NCBI GenBank assembly: GCA_002431805.1
Contig: DJEE01000025.1
Span: 1-47,223, forward strand
Length of the DNA: 47,223 bases
Direction of reading: 5' to 3'
Source of the DNA: Eggerthellaceae bacterium UBA5906
GTDB taxonomy: Bacteria; Actinomycetota; Coriobacteriia; Coriobacteriales; Eggerthellaceae
Part shown: one piece after another, positions 25,188-33,261 of the stretch
Layout: the number at the start of each line of letters is the position of its first letter
Numbering within the stretch: position 1 is the first letter of the stretch
The notes under the pieces: model-generated
What the model saw: the letters and a program-made list of their open reading frames with translations, nothing else
Databases searched by the model: none
What the model was told of the DNA's origin: nothing
Made by a program: the position numbers and the translations under genes

Positions 25188-27392
25188 CTACGCACCTACT
25201 TTCTTAACGGTGACGACAGCCTCTTGCGAGCAAATGCCGCCGTAACCAGGCTCGATGCGGAAGGGCACGAAGTCCATCTGGCGCAGGCCCACACCGTAGG
25301 CGGTCTTCTCCTCCTTGGAGGAGCAGCCGTAGTGGCTGGGGATGAACAGCGCGTCGGGGTTGATGCGCTGCGTAACCTTGACCTGCACCTGACCGGTGTG
25401 CTGTTCATTGGACACCTCAACGGTATCGCCGTCGGAAATGCCCAGCTCAGCGGCGCGCGAAGCGTTCATCCACACGCGGTCCAAACCGTACTGCTTCGTG
25501 ATGGCCATAAGCGGCTCGACGTTGGCGGTTTGCGTGTGCGTGTGGATAGCCTGCTTGCCGCCGATCAGGCGGAAGGACTTGCCGTCGTCGGGCACGGACA
25601 CCGCGGGCTCCATCCACTGCGGGGTGCGCGGCAGGCCGGCCTTCTCGCAAGCTTCGGAAGCGAACTGGAACTTGCCGGTAGGCGTCTTCCAGCTGGGGTA
25701 CTTGCCGTACGTGAACTTCTTGTCGTCGAAGCTGGTCACGCCGCACTTGCGCAGGCCGTCAAGCGAAAGGCCCACGGTTTTCAGCTGCGCGTCGGCAAGC
25801 TCTTCAACGGTGAAGTCGAAGTACTGGCCCACACCGCACGCCTCAGCCAGCTCGGTGAAGATCTGGTCGACGGGCTTGGTGTTGGGGTGAACCTTGTCGA
25901 TAACCTGGTCGCGGATAGCCACAGCCGGCACCTTGCCGCTGTAGAACTCGGGCAGCTCCAGGCGCTCCAGATAGCTGGTGTCAGGCAGCACGTAGTCGCA
26001 TGCGTGGCACGTCTCGGTCATCTGCACGTCGACGCACACCGAAAGCTCCAGGTTGGACAGGCACTCCTCCAGGTAAGCCGGGTTGGAATAGCCCGCCACC
26101 ATGTTGGAGTTGTAGAAGAACATGCCCTTCATCTTGCCTTCCTTGGCAAGCTGGGCAGCGTAAACGTTCACGCCCATGCCGGACAGGGACAGCGGGTACT
26201 CGGACTGGCCGGCGATCTTGGTCTCAATCTTCGGCGTGGAGGGGAACTTCTCCTTGTCCAGGTCGCCCGCCTTCACGGAAGCGCCGAACAGGGCGCCGCC
26301 CTTCTGGTTCCAGCAGCCCAAAAGGCCGTTGAAGCATGCAACGGCACGCGCCGTCTCGCCGGAGTTTGCGTAGCTGCAGCCGTAGGCGCCGCGCCAGCTC
26401 GGCTCGATGCACGCGGCAGGCGCGCTCTCGGCCAGCTTCACGGCAACGCGCTCGATGTCGTTGGCGCGCAGGCCGGTGATTTCAGCAGCCCAATCGGGCG
26501 TGTACTGGTCAAGCGTCTTGGCCCACTCTTCGAAGCCGGTGGTCTGCTCGGCCACGAACTTCGAATCGTACTTGCCGCTGCGCACCAGCACGTTGCTCAT
26601 GGCCAGCACCAGCGCCAGGTCGGTGCCCGGGTTAATGGGCAACCACTCGTCGGCAAACGTGATGGAGTTGTTCAGACGCGGGTCAACCAGCACGATGTAC
26701 GCGCCGTTCTCGTGCGCCTTCTCCAGCGCGTGCAGCTGGCTGGGGCGGATAGCGTCAGCATAGCTACGACCGATAAACATGCAGGCCTTGGAGTTCTCAA
26801 CGTCGGCGATGTAGTCGCCTGCGCCGATAACCTGCGTAAAGCCGGCGTTCTTAGACATATTGCAAGCTGCGCCGTGCGTGTACACGTTGGCGCTGCCCAG
26901 CGCATTCATGAAGCGCTTGGTGTAATAGCTGCCGGACGGGCGCGGGTCCTGAACCATGGCCAGGGCCTCGGGGCCGTTAGACGAGATGATGGACTTGACC
27001 TTCTCCGCAATCTCGGAGTAGGCCTGATCCCAGCTGATCTTCTCGAACTCGCCCTTGGCGTTTTTCTTCAGCGGGTCGGTCAAGCGGTCCTCGGAGTAAG
27101 CGATGGACGCGTAACCGTAAGCGCGGCCGCACAGCGTGCCCTCACAGTGGGGGTGACCCAGCTCGCCGATCATCTTGGTAAGCTTGCCGTCGACCACGTA
27201 GCCTTTGAACCCGCACTTGGAAGAGCAGGAGTTGCACAGCGAGTAAGCGGTGTGGGATTCCACATCCTTCGTCCCGCTCGCGTCAGCCTGCTCCCAGGCG
27301 CCGAAGCTCATGAAGCCTGCGCCGGCCGCTACTGCTGCGACCCCGGCGCTGCCGGCCAGAAAGCTTCGCCTGGTAATAGCGTTTTCTGACAT
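25188..27392 (-). CDS. Tat-exported molybdopterin oxidoreductase, PsrA/PhsA/TtrA/ArrA family
   Basis: The catalytic subunit binds a bis-MGD molybdenum cofactor and one [4Fe-4S] cluster. I choose the ATG that begins MSENAITRRSFLAG, because AGAGGA lies seven nt upstream and the twin-arginine motif (Arg8-Arg9) is then at the normal place. Cys53, Cys56, Cys60 and Cys88 fit the CX2CX3CX27C cluster site. Cys177 in YTHGAACNMSKNAG is the likely molybdenum ligand. The 734-residue length and this cysteine place it among polysulfide, thiosulfate, tetrathionate and arsenate respiratory reductases, a group that in Eggerthellaceae also includes many enzymes of unknown substrate, among them the catechol dehydroxylases. 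A specific substrate cannot be assigned. TorD lies upstream, the ferredoxin and NrfD subunits downstream. Confidence 0.93.
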   Translation of the reverse strand: MSENAITRRSFLAGSAGVAAVAAGAGFMSFGAWEQADASGTKDVESHTAYSLCNSCSSKCGFKGYVVDGKLTKMIGELGHPHCEGTLCGRAYGYASIAYSEDRLTDPLKKNAKGEFEKISWDQAYSEIAEKVKSIISSNGPEALAMVQDPRPSGSYYTKRFMNALGSANVYTHGAACNMSKNAGFTQVIGAGDYIADVENSKACMFIGRSYADAIRPSQLHALEKAHENGAYIVLVDPRLNNSITFADEWLPINPGTDLALVLAMSNVLVRSGKYDSKFVAEQTTGFEEWAKTLDQYTPDWAAEITGLRANDIERVAVKLAESAPAACIEPSWRGAYGCSYANSGETARAVACFNGLLGCWNQKGGALFGASVKAGDLDKEKFPSTPKIETKIAGQSEYPLSLSGMGVNVYAAQLAKEGKMKGMFFYNSNMVAGYSNPAYLEECLSNLELSVCVDVQMTETCHACDYVLPDTSYLERLELPEFYSGKVPAVAIRDQVIDKVHPNTKPVDQIFTELAEACGVGQYFDFTVEELADAQLKTVGLSLDGLRKCGVTSFDDKKFTYGKYPSWKTPTGKFQFASEACEKAGLPRTPQWMEPAVSVPDDGKSFRLIGGKQAIHTHTQTANVEPLMAITKQYGLDRVWMNASRAAELGISDGDTVEVSNEQHTGQVQVKVTQRINPDALFIPSHYGCSSKEEKTAYGVGLRQMDFVPFRIEPGYGGICSQEAVVTVKKVGA

Positions 27393-27457
27393 TGCTGATT
27401 CCTCTCTATATGCATCCTGCGTCATCGTTTCGTTCATGATGTTCACCGCATTCGGCC

Positions 27458-28150
27458 TCAAGCCGGCTGGCCGTATTCGGCTTCCGCATGCTGTTCGGCG
27501 CAGATGCCCAAAATAACGTCCACCAGGCTGATGTAGAACCGCGCGTCATCGTCAAGCTTCAGCAGCTTCAACCGGTAATCGGTCAGCCAATCGAAGCGCT
27601 CGGCCATAAACTGACGGGCTTCGGCGTCCATGCCGCTTCGCAGCAGAACTGCCACCAAATCGAGCTCCAACGCCAGGTGGTCAGGGCAGTCGGCGTACTC
27701 CGGCGGCACCTCTAAACCCAGCTGCTCGATCAACGCCCGCATGTAGCGCGCCGAAGCGCCCAGGTACAGGCCCTTCTGCTTGCCGATAAGCGGATTTACC
27801 TTGCCGGGAACCTCCCAATCCGTGTACAGCGATTCCACGGGAACCGCCGACTGCGGAAGGCCGCCGGTGAAGTGACGCGCCGCAAACGCCTGCTTCTCTT
27901 CGAAAAGCGGCGGGCAGAACAGCTCGTCAACCTCGTTTTCGGAGAGGAACTCCTGCATGGGAGCACGACCGCGAGAACGCTTAATCAGGCTCACCTGTTT
28001 GCCGAAAGAGCTGTCGTCCTGTAGCAGGCGACGTACACCATCGGTAAAGTCAGCCCAGGCCGCGCTGCGCGTCATCTGCTTCCAATCATCGGCCTCAACA
28101 GTACCGAAGCATTTCGAAAGCACGGAAAACACCGCTGCGTCGTCCATCAT
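27458..28150 (-). CDS. TorD/DmsD-type molybdoenzyme maturation chaperone
   Basis: TorD-family chaperones bind the Tat signal and the apo-form of a molybdoenzyme until the cofactor is inserted. The 230-residue protein is helical with the family motif pattern ESLYTDWEVPGK (an E..Y.D stretch) and CPDHLALELDLVAVLL (the DHLA.EL motif). The first of two adjacent ATG codons (28150) follows GGGGAG by ten nt; upstream codons in the same frame have no such site. It is the first gene of the operon and is 65 nt upstream of the catalytic gene, so it is made with its client. Confidence 0.9.
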   Translation of the reverse strand: MMDDAAVFSVLSKCFGTVEADDWKQMTRSAAWADFTDGVRRLLQDDSSFGKQVSLIKRSRGRAPMQEFLSENEVDELFCPPLFEEKQAFAARHFTGGLPQSAVPVESLYTDWEVPGKVNPLIGKQKGLYLGASARYMRALIEQLGLEVPPEYADCPDHLALELDLVAVLLRSGMDAEARQFMAERFDWLTDYRLKLLKLDDDARFYISLVDVILGICAEQHAEAEYGQPA

Positions 28151-28264
28151 CTTGCGTTCACTCCCCTCTCCTTCGTTGCGGCTTGGGAACACCCGGTTCC
28201 TTTGCGGCGTTACCTATATAGGTAAGCGTTTGACATCATGTGGGGCTTTAACCCCTGAAAACGA
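28151..28264 (-). promoter_or_regulatory. Upstream region of the torD-psrABC-type operon with two palindromes
   Basis: A perfect 16-bp palindrome, TTACCTATATAGGTAA (28210-28225), contains a TATATA that could serve as -10. About 20 nt upstream on the minus strand GGGGTTAAAGCCCC forms a second palindrome (28240-28253). The spacing resembles that of the shared operator described at the YdhY-like and AOR-like promoters, but the sequence is different, so I do not count it as the same site. Confidence 0.45.
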
Positions 28265-28957
28265 TTACGCGGAAACCGCGGTCGTCGTGCGAACGATGCC
28301 CTCGTCGATGATCTTCTGCGCGATATCCTGCCAATCGATGAACTGGATGGCGCCGTTGGGGCACTGCTCAGCGCAGCGGCCACAGGAGATGCACTTCGTG
28401 GACACACCGGTCTCGGTGTCGACGCGGGGCATGTTCCAGGGGCAAGCCTGGCTGCACATGCCGCAGCCGATGCACCTCTTCGGGTCAACCACGCGGGCGC
28501 CCGTCTTTTCGTCAGCGGAGATTGCATGCACCGGGCAGTACTTCGCGCACTGCGGGTCGGCGCACTGTTTGCAGTGCTCGACGGTGAACTCGCACGCGCC
28601 CTTGGCACCTTGACCGAAGGAACCCTCGCCGGTGTCGGCGGAAGTGCCCCAGTAATAGTTATCCCACACACGCACACGGGCGATGTGCTGGCACACACGA
28701 CCGTCGTTCTTCAGCGTGCACATCATCTCGCAGCGCTGGCAACCAGAGCAGCGAGCGCGATCGGTCACAATCATCTTCGTAGGCGTGGTGCGCAGCTCGA
28801 TGCGGCCGGATGCGATGGACTCCTGGGTTACACCCCAGCTAGCCAGCACGCCGCCAACGACCAAGCCCGCTACGCCGCAGCCGGCCATAGCCAACACATC
28901 ACGACGGGTGATGTTCTTCTTGACAGGGGCGCTGCCGCTTGTATTCGTATCTGACAT
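28265..28957 (-). CDS. YdhY-like Tat-exported four-cluster ferredoxin
   Basis: This 230-residue iron-sulfur protein closely follows E. coli YdhY in its pattern. A twin-arginine signal (TRRDVLAMAGCG, Arg18-Arg19) is followed by ARCSGCQRCEMMCTLKNDG, an RVRVWDNYYWG segment, and CKQCADPQCAKYCP. Then come CIGCGMCSQACPW and KCISCGRCAEQCPNGAI, with a closing FIDWQDIA. Four [4Fe-4S] clusters are predicted. In E. coli the ydhYVWXUT operon joins this ferredoxin to an aldehyde-ferredoxin-oxidoreductase-like protein, and here that partner is the divergent neighbour. GGGGGAG eight nt before the ATG is a strong ribosome site. Its promoter has the shared operator at 29121-29141. It is not in the torD operon, which starts after its own upstream region. 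Confidence 0.92.
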   Translation of the reverse strand: MSDTNTSGSAPVKKNITRRDVLAMAGCGVAGLVVGGVLASWGVTQESIASGRIELRTTPTKMIVTDRARCSGCQRCEMMCTLKNDGRVCQHIARVRVWDNYYWGTSADTGEGSFGQGAKGACEFTVEHCKQCADPQCAKYCPVHAISADEKTGARVVDPKRCIGCGMCSQACPWNMPRVDTETGVSTKCISCGRCAEQCPNGAIQFIDWQDIAQKIIDEGIVRTTTAVSA

Positions 28958-29094
28958 TCTCAGTACTCCCCCTCACATATATTGGTGAGTCGCTACCTTG
29001 CGCCGGTTCCTCCCTCAGCCGAAGCCTCGTCCGCTTCGTCCCTTCTGATTTCCGACGCACACTCTTCGCCCATTCGGGTCACGCAACACTGTGA

Positions 29095-29141
29095 AGTATG
29101 CAATGCGGTAACGGTTCGGTATCCCCTCTTTGGGGGTCAAT
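29095..29141 (-). promoter_or_regulatory. YdhY-like gene promoter with shared operator, site A
   Basis: On the minus strand the operator ends in GGGGAT (29126-29121), followed by exactly 20 nt and then CATACT (29100-29095), a 4-of-6 match to the -10 consensus. The operator covers the place of a -35 box. Its plus-strand form, ATCCCCTCTTTGGGGGTCAA, is a palindrome around TTT with one mismatch. Confidence 0.6.
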
Positions 29142-29210
29142 GCATGCGAATTTTTACCCTCGTTTGCCGAAAATTCGCCACCGTTCGCCGTTTATCAGGC
29201 CGTTTCCTGA

Positions 29211-29257
29211 AATTACCCTGAAAGAGGGGATGGCAAAACCCCCGGTCGGGCGATACT
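29211..29257 (+). promoter_or_regulatory. AOR-like gene promoter with shared operator, site B
   Basis: On the plus strand AATTACCCTGAAAGAGGGGAT (29211-29231, less the first base in the alignment) is followed by exactly 20 nt and GATACT (29252-29257). The arrangement copies site A in mirror image, with site centres about 90 bp apart. The predicted leader is about 80 nt. Confidence 0.6.
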
Positions 29258-29297
29258 GCTCCGTGACGAATTGTCGTCTGCACCCGAATCGCCCGAC
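29245..29297. repeat. 10-bp inverted repeat around the AOR-like start point
   Basis: GTCGGGCGAT (29245-29254) and ATCGCCCGAC (29288-29297) are perfect complements with 33 bp between them. If transcription starts near 29264 the left arm is not in the mRNA, so this is more likely a second DNA site than an RNA hairpin. A more upstream start would allow an RNA stem. Confidence 0.5.
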
Positions 29298-29341
29298 ATG
29301 TCACGCAACGCATGTATCGAGAAGAGATTTGGAGATGCAAC

Positions 29342-31480
29342 ATGGCTGACGAGAAGTCATACGGCTGGGCCGGCAAGATGCTGCGCGTCAATCTGACGAC
29401 GGGCGCTATCACTACCGAGTCCACCGATCCTTATAAGGAATACATCGGCGGCATGGGCTTGGCCAACAAGATCATGTACGACGAGGTGCCCGCTGGCACC
29501 GATCCTCTTTCCGAAGAAGCCAAGATTGTGTATGCCGTCGGCCCGCTGACCGCTTCTGGCGTGCCGCTGGCAGGACGTACCACCATCAGCTTCCTTTCCA
29601 CGTTCAGCAAAGACCACCTGGTTGTCGACGCTCACTGCGGCGGCATGATCGGTGCTCGCATCAAGCTGGCCGGCTACGACGCCATCATCGTTGAGGGCAA
29701 GTCCGACAAGCCGGTGTACCTGCACATCAAGGACGACACGGTTGAAATCAAGGACGCTTCCTTCGTTTGGGGCCTGGGCACCCGTGCCACCACCGAGGCG
29801 CTGAACCGCGTCGAGGGCAACCGCGCTTGCGTGGCAACCATCGGTCCTGCCGGCGAGAACCTGCTGCCCTACGCAGTTATGATGAACTCCCGTAACCACT
29901 CCGCTGGCGCTGGCCTGGGCTGCGTCATGGGCTCCAAGAAGCTCAAGGCCCTGGTTGTCGAAGGCAACGGCAGCGTGAACGTGAAGGACCCGCAGGCTGT
30001 GGCCGACCTGAGCGACTACATGCTGCGCGAGGTTGTGGGCTCCAACAACAACCACGTGGTGCCTTCCACCCAGCAGGAATGGGCAGAGTACTACGACAAG
30101 GGCACCCGTTGGACCGCCCGCAAGGGCCTGTACTGGGCAGACGCCGAGGGCGAGCCTATCGAGACTGGCGAGCCGAAGCCCGGCGAGATCAACACCGTTG
30201 GTTACCGCTGCATGAAGACCACCAAGGACGAAGGCCCGGACGCCGAGAAGTACACCATTAAGATGAACGGCTGCCACAGCTGCCCGATTCACTGCTACTC
30301 CGACATGCGCGTGCCGAACGCCAAGAAAAACGGCGGCTTCGAGATCACCGGCAACACCTGCGTGCCGAACTTCCCGTTCTCCGTCTACATGGTGAAGATC
30401 CTAGGCGAGCACACCTCCGTCAAGGCTTCTACCGAAGACGGCCTGATCTGGGACCAGGTTGTTGGCGGCACCATGGACGACTTGGGCATGTGGTGCAACT
30501 ACGCTCAGCTGTACCGTGACATCGCGCACTGCGTGGCTAAGGGCATCTTCAAGAAGGTGCTGCCCGAGGACGAGTACAACCTGTTCGACTGGAACAAGTT
30601 CGAGAACAACGACCCCACCATCATGGTGGAGCTGCTCAAGCACATCGCCAAAAACGACAACGAGATGTCCTACCTTGGCCATGGCCCCTTGGTTTGGTGC
30701 CCGCGCTGGGACGACATGGAGTGGTTCGACACCACCGCTAGCTGTCTGATCAACTATCGCGGTTGGCCTGTGCACCATGCAATCGAGTCTTACGGCCAGG
30801 TCGGTGGCCTGCTGAACATGATTTTCAATCGCGACCCCATGATTCACTCGCATCAGAACATGCTGCAGTGCGGCCTTCCGCACGAGCTGAAGCAGCAGAT
30901 CGCTGCCGAGCTGTGGGGCGGCGAGGACGCGCTCGACGACGCCAAAGACTACACGCCGATGAACGAGCACAAGGCCAACTTCTGCTGGTGGTCCATCGTC
31001 ACCGACGTGCTGCATGATTCGCTGACGCTGTGCAACTGGGTGTGGCCGATGGCCCAGTCCCCGTCGAAGGACCGCAACTATCGCGGCGACCTCGACTTGG
31101 AGGCCAAGTTCTACAAGGCCGTCACCGGCGAGGACATCACCACCGACGAGCTGTACAAGCGCGCCGCTAAGATCATGACGCTGCAGCGCGCCAACACCGT
31201 GCGCGGCATGACGGACAAGGACGGCAAGATCGGTTGCAACGACTGCCGCAACATCCACGACGTCATGACCGAGTGGCCGTTCACGAAGGACCCGGACAAG
31301 CAGCCGTTCACCAAGGGCACCGACAAGATGGAGAAGGAAGACTTCCAGAAGGGCCTGACCATGCTGTACGAGAAGTTCGGCTGGGACTCCGAGAAGGGCT
31401 GCCCGACGGCCGACTGCCTGGACTACTACGACATGCCCGACGTGAAGGCCGAGCTGAAGAGCCTGAACCTGCTGCCGTAA
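29342..31480 (+). CDS. Aldehyde ferredoxin oxidoreductase family protein, YdhV-like
   Basis: Members of this family bind a tungsten or molybdenum bis-pterin and one [4Fe-4S] cluster and oxidise aldehydes or reduce other substrates. The ATG beginning MADEKSYGWAGKMLRV follows GGAG; a frame extension ten codons upstream lacks a site. The N-terminal LRVNLTTGAITTESTDPYKEYIGGMGLANK and the AGRTTISFLSTFSKD segment are typical. Cys311, Cys314 and Cys318 (GCHSCPIHC) fit the CX2CX3C cluster site, with Cys632/Cys635 (GCNDC) toward the C-terminus. At 712 residues it is longer than hyperthermophilic AOR (about 605) and close to E. coli YdhV. There is no signal peptide. Its divergent neighbour is a YdhY-like ferredoxin with a Tat signal, so if they interact the electron path must cross compartments or the AOR-like protein must be co-exported. 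Substrate unknown. Confidence 0.93.
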   Translation: MADEKSYGWAGKMLRVNLTTGAITTESTDPYKEYIGGMGLANKIMYDEVPAGTDPLSEEAKIVYAVGPLTASGVPLAGRTTISFLSTFSKDHLVVDAHCGGMIGARIKLAGYDAIIVEGKSDKPVYLHIKDDTVEIKDASFVWGLGTRATTEALNRVEGNRACVATIGPAGENLLPYAVMMNSRNHSAGAGLGCVMGSKKLKALVVEGNGSVNVKDPQAVADLSDYMLREVVGSNNNHVVPSTQQEWAEYYDKGTRWTARKGLYWADAEGEPIETGEPKPGEINTVGYRCMKTTKDEGPDAEKYTIKMNGCHSCPIHCYSDMRVPNAKKNGGFEITGNTCVPNFPFSVYMVKILGEHTSVKASTEDGLIWDQVVGGTMDDLGMWCNYAQLYRDIAHCVAKGIFKKVLPEDEYNLFDWNKFENNDPTIMVELLKHIAKNDNEMSYLGHGPLVWCPRWDDMEWFDTTASCLINYRGWPVHHAIESYGQVGGLLNMIFNRDPMIHSHQNMLQCGLPHELKQQIAAELWGGEDALDDAKDYTPMNEHKANFCWWSIVTDVLHDSLTLCNWVWPMAQSPSKDRNYRGDLDLEAKFYKAVTGEDITTDELYKRAAKIMTLQRANTVRGMTDKDGKIGCNDCRNIHDVMTEWPFTKDPDKQPFTKGTDKMEKEDFQKGLTMLYEKFGWDSEKGCPTADCLDYYDMPDVKAELKSLNLLP

Positions 31481-31535
31481 GGTAAAACTGGCAAGCTTTA
31501 GTCGCCAAGCAAGCGAAACCTGAATCGCAAGCTAA

Positions 31536-31571
31536 AAAACGCCCCCGCTGCGCAGACAGCGGGGGCGTTTT
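31536..31571. terminator. Strong bidirectional terminator after the AOR-like gene
   Basis: AACGCCCCCGCTG and CAGCGGGGGCGTT form a 13-bp stem flanked by A and T runs, so it works in both directions. It lies 55 nt past the stop codon. Confidence 0.92.
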
Positions 31572-31656
31572 GCGTTAGATGGCGAGGGTGACGCCACAAG
31601 CTTGAAGCCGCTTGCGTGAACGCGGGGACGAAGACGATGCTCGACCAGAGGGCAAA

Positions 31657-31747
31657 CGTGAGCGCGGGGACGGAGGGGCGTGTTCACGATGACCCTCTCA
31701 CTTCCCAAAGCGCTTGCGTGAACACCCGCTCCGTCCCCGCGCTCACG
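31657..31747. repeat. Family 1 inverted repeat, copy 4, with a partial extra arm
   Basis: The arms read CGTGAGCGCGGGGACGGAG and its complement. The core CTTCCCAAAGCG is in reverse orientation. An additional partial left arm, GTGAACGCGGGGACGAAG, begins at 31617, which suggests a tandem insertion that lost its partner. Confidence 0.8.
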
Positions 31748-31791
31748 ATGGCACCCCGCACCCGAAGCTCGCAAGGCAACGCCGCAGCAAG

Positions 31792-31930
31792 AAAATGCGA
31801 TGCGTTTGGATTTTAATCCGGCTTCCCTTAGTAACCCGCTTTCGAACGCTGGTGTTTTCCCAGGTCACAGCGCAGCGTGCCTTTCTGCTACTCGCTGCAA
31901 GCAAATTAAAATCCAAACGTATCGCATTTT
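31792..31930. repeat. Inverted repeat, family 2, copy 1
   Basis: AAAATGCGATGCGTTTGGAT (from 31792) and the complement ending CCAAACGTATCGCATTTT (to 31930) pair over about 26 bp and enclose about 85 bp. The same arms recur at 42994-43133. Confidence 0.85.
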
Positions 31931-31948
31931 GGTTTCGCAGCGCCATAC

Positions 31949-31985
31949 AAAAGCGCCCCGGACGAGGGTTCGTTCGAGGCGCTTT
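31949..31985 (-). terminator. Terminator of the scaffold/acidic-protein operon
   Basis: AAAGCGCC (31950-31957) and GGCGCTTT (31978-31985) pair; the minus strand continues in TTTT-rich sequence. It lies 30 nt past the stop of the acidic protein gene. Confidence 0.65.
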
Positions 31986-32014
31986 AGCTTTTCGGGGCTA
32001 TGTCGGCTGATACT

Positions 32015-33259
32015 TTACACGTCGGCGGGGCGCTCTACGGCATCGTATTCTGCTAGCGATGCGGCGTAATCGGACTCCAGATACTGTGTGGAGTAATAGT
32101 ACACGTCGCCGTTAGATGCCACGGTGCGCTCGATGTCGGGATAATTGCCGGAATCCCGCACGGTCTGCCACGTCTGCTCAATCTGCTCGTCAGTCATGCG
32201 GAACGGCGGGTTCTTCAGGCACACGGCCGCGTAGGGGCGCGGGTACACGCGCGAATCCTCGCGCACGCACTCCACGAACGTGACCACAGGGTTATCCTCG
32301 GCGGCAAGGAACGCCCAGTGCGCGTAGCTGTGCGTCATAAGCGTCTCGTCGTACAGGTAGTAGCTGTGCATTCCCATGAGCACCTTGATGCGGTTGCATT
32401 TGATTTCCTTGCGCACGGGTGCGGCGTCCTCATCCTCAACAAGAACCCATTCACCCTCGATTTGCTCCAGTTTGTAGCCATCGGGGATGTGCAAGCCGGC
32501 AAACGGGCTGGAGTCGTCCTCGGGGGCCGCCTCGGCGGCATCGCCAGGTTCGGCATCGGATGAAGCATCGGAAACAGCCTGGACAGCGATGCTCTCGTTA
32601 TCAGAAGAGCCGTTGTCGGAAGAATCCTCGGGCTGGTCGGCAGGCTCGGATGATGCGGGCGCCGCAACGGCAGCAGCCTGAGCGGCGTCGTCAGACGCGG
32701 TACCGACAGCTTCCTCTGCCGCCTTTTTCGCGGCAACTTCCTCATCGGCCTCGATTTCCGCCAAGCGACGGTTGGGAATCTTCGGCGGCACGCCCACGGC
32801 ATGCGTTGCCGAGCGAACGCTGGCGGCTTTTGCCTTTTCGGCAGCTATTTCCGCCTCAATCTCGTCCTTGTGCTCGGCCTGGTAATCCTCAAGCCACTCG
32901 TACACGAACATCTCGAACTCTTCGGCCGTCATATGCTCGGGCACCAAGCCAATTTCAGGCCAGCGGTCCGGCGTTACCAAGTGGCTGTCAGCCGACTGTT
33001 TGCGCACGTCGTCGAACACATCCGCCAGCGCGTTATGCTCGGCAAGCTCGCGCGCGGCGGCAAGTTCTTCCTCCGAAGGCTCGTCGGCATCAACAGCGGG
33101 CTCAGACGCCGCGGCCGAACCATCAGACAACGAAGAAGCGCCTCCGTTGTCGCTTTCCGCCTCAGTCACAGCGCTCGTTTCGGCTTGCGAAGGCAACGCC
33201 TCGAGCGCCTCTTCGCTACCTTCCAGGGCCTCTTCGGCCGCTTTCGTTTCTTCGCTCAT
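32015..33259 (-). CDS. Acidic protein of unknown function paired with the IscU-like scaffold
   Basis: I do not recognise this 414-residue protein. The N-terminal 100 residues and a stretch from about 175 to 245 are rich in Glu, Asp, Ala and Ser and probably disordered. A central short segment, PEHMTAEEFEMFVYEWLEDYQAEHKDEIEAE, looks helical. The C-terminal 140 residues, from about IKCNRIKVLMGMHSYYLYDE, are less biased and rich in aromatic residues, including AHWAFLAAEDNPVVTFVECVREDSRVYPRPYAAVCLKNPPFRM in broken pieces, and so form the likely folded domain. There is no signal peptide or membrane segment. It begins two nt after the stop of the IscU-like gene, so the two are almost certainly co-translated and probably act together. 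A role in iron-sulfur or cofactor delivery is inference only. Confidence 0.8.
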   Translation of the reverse strand: MSEETKAAEEALEGSEEALEALPSQAETSAVTEAESDNGGASSLSDGSAAASEPAVDADEPSEEELAAARELAEHNALADVFDDVRKQSADSHLVTPDRWPEIGLVPEHMTAEEFEMFVYEWLEDYQAEHKDEIEAEIAAEKAKAASVRSATHAVGVPPKIPNRRLAEIEADEEVAAKKAAEEAVGTASDDAAQAAAVAAPASSEPADQPEDSSDNGSSDNESIAVQAVSDASSDAEPGDAAEAAPEDDSSPFAGLHIPDGYKLEQIEGEWVLVEDEDAAPVRKEIKCNRIKVLMGMHSYYLYDETLMTHSYAHWAFLAAEDNPVVTFVECVREDSRVYPRPYAAVCLKNPPFRMTDEQIEQTWQTVRDSGNYPDIERTVASNGDVYYYSTQYLESDYAASLAEYDAVERPADV

Positions 33260-33261
33260 GG

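Noticed and set aside
24603-27389. Open frame of 928 codons on the plus strand
   Set aside because: It is the mirror of the molybdoenzyme operon and crosses several clear gene boundaries on the other strand; no domain can be read.
29141-29341. Molybdenum/tungsten cofactor riboswitch before the AOR-like gene
   Set aside because: I could not find the conserved Moco motif elements, and the predicted transcript leader is only about 80 nt.
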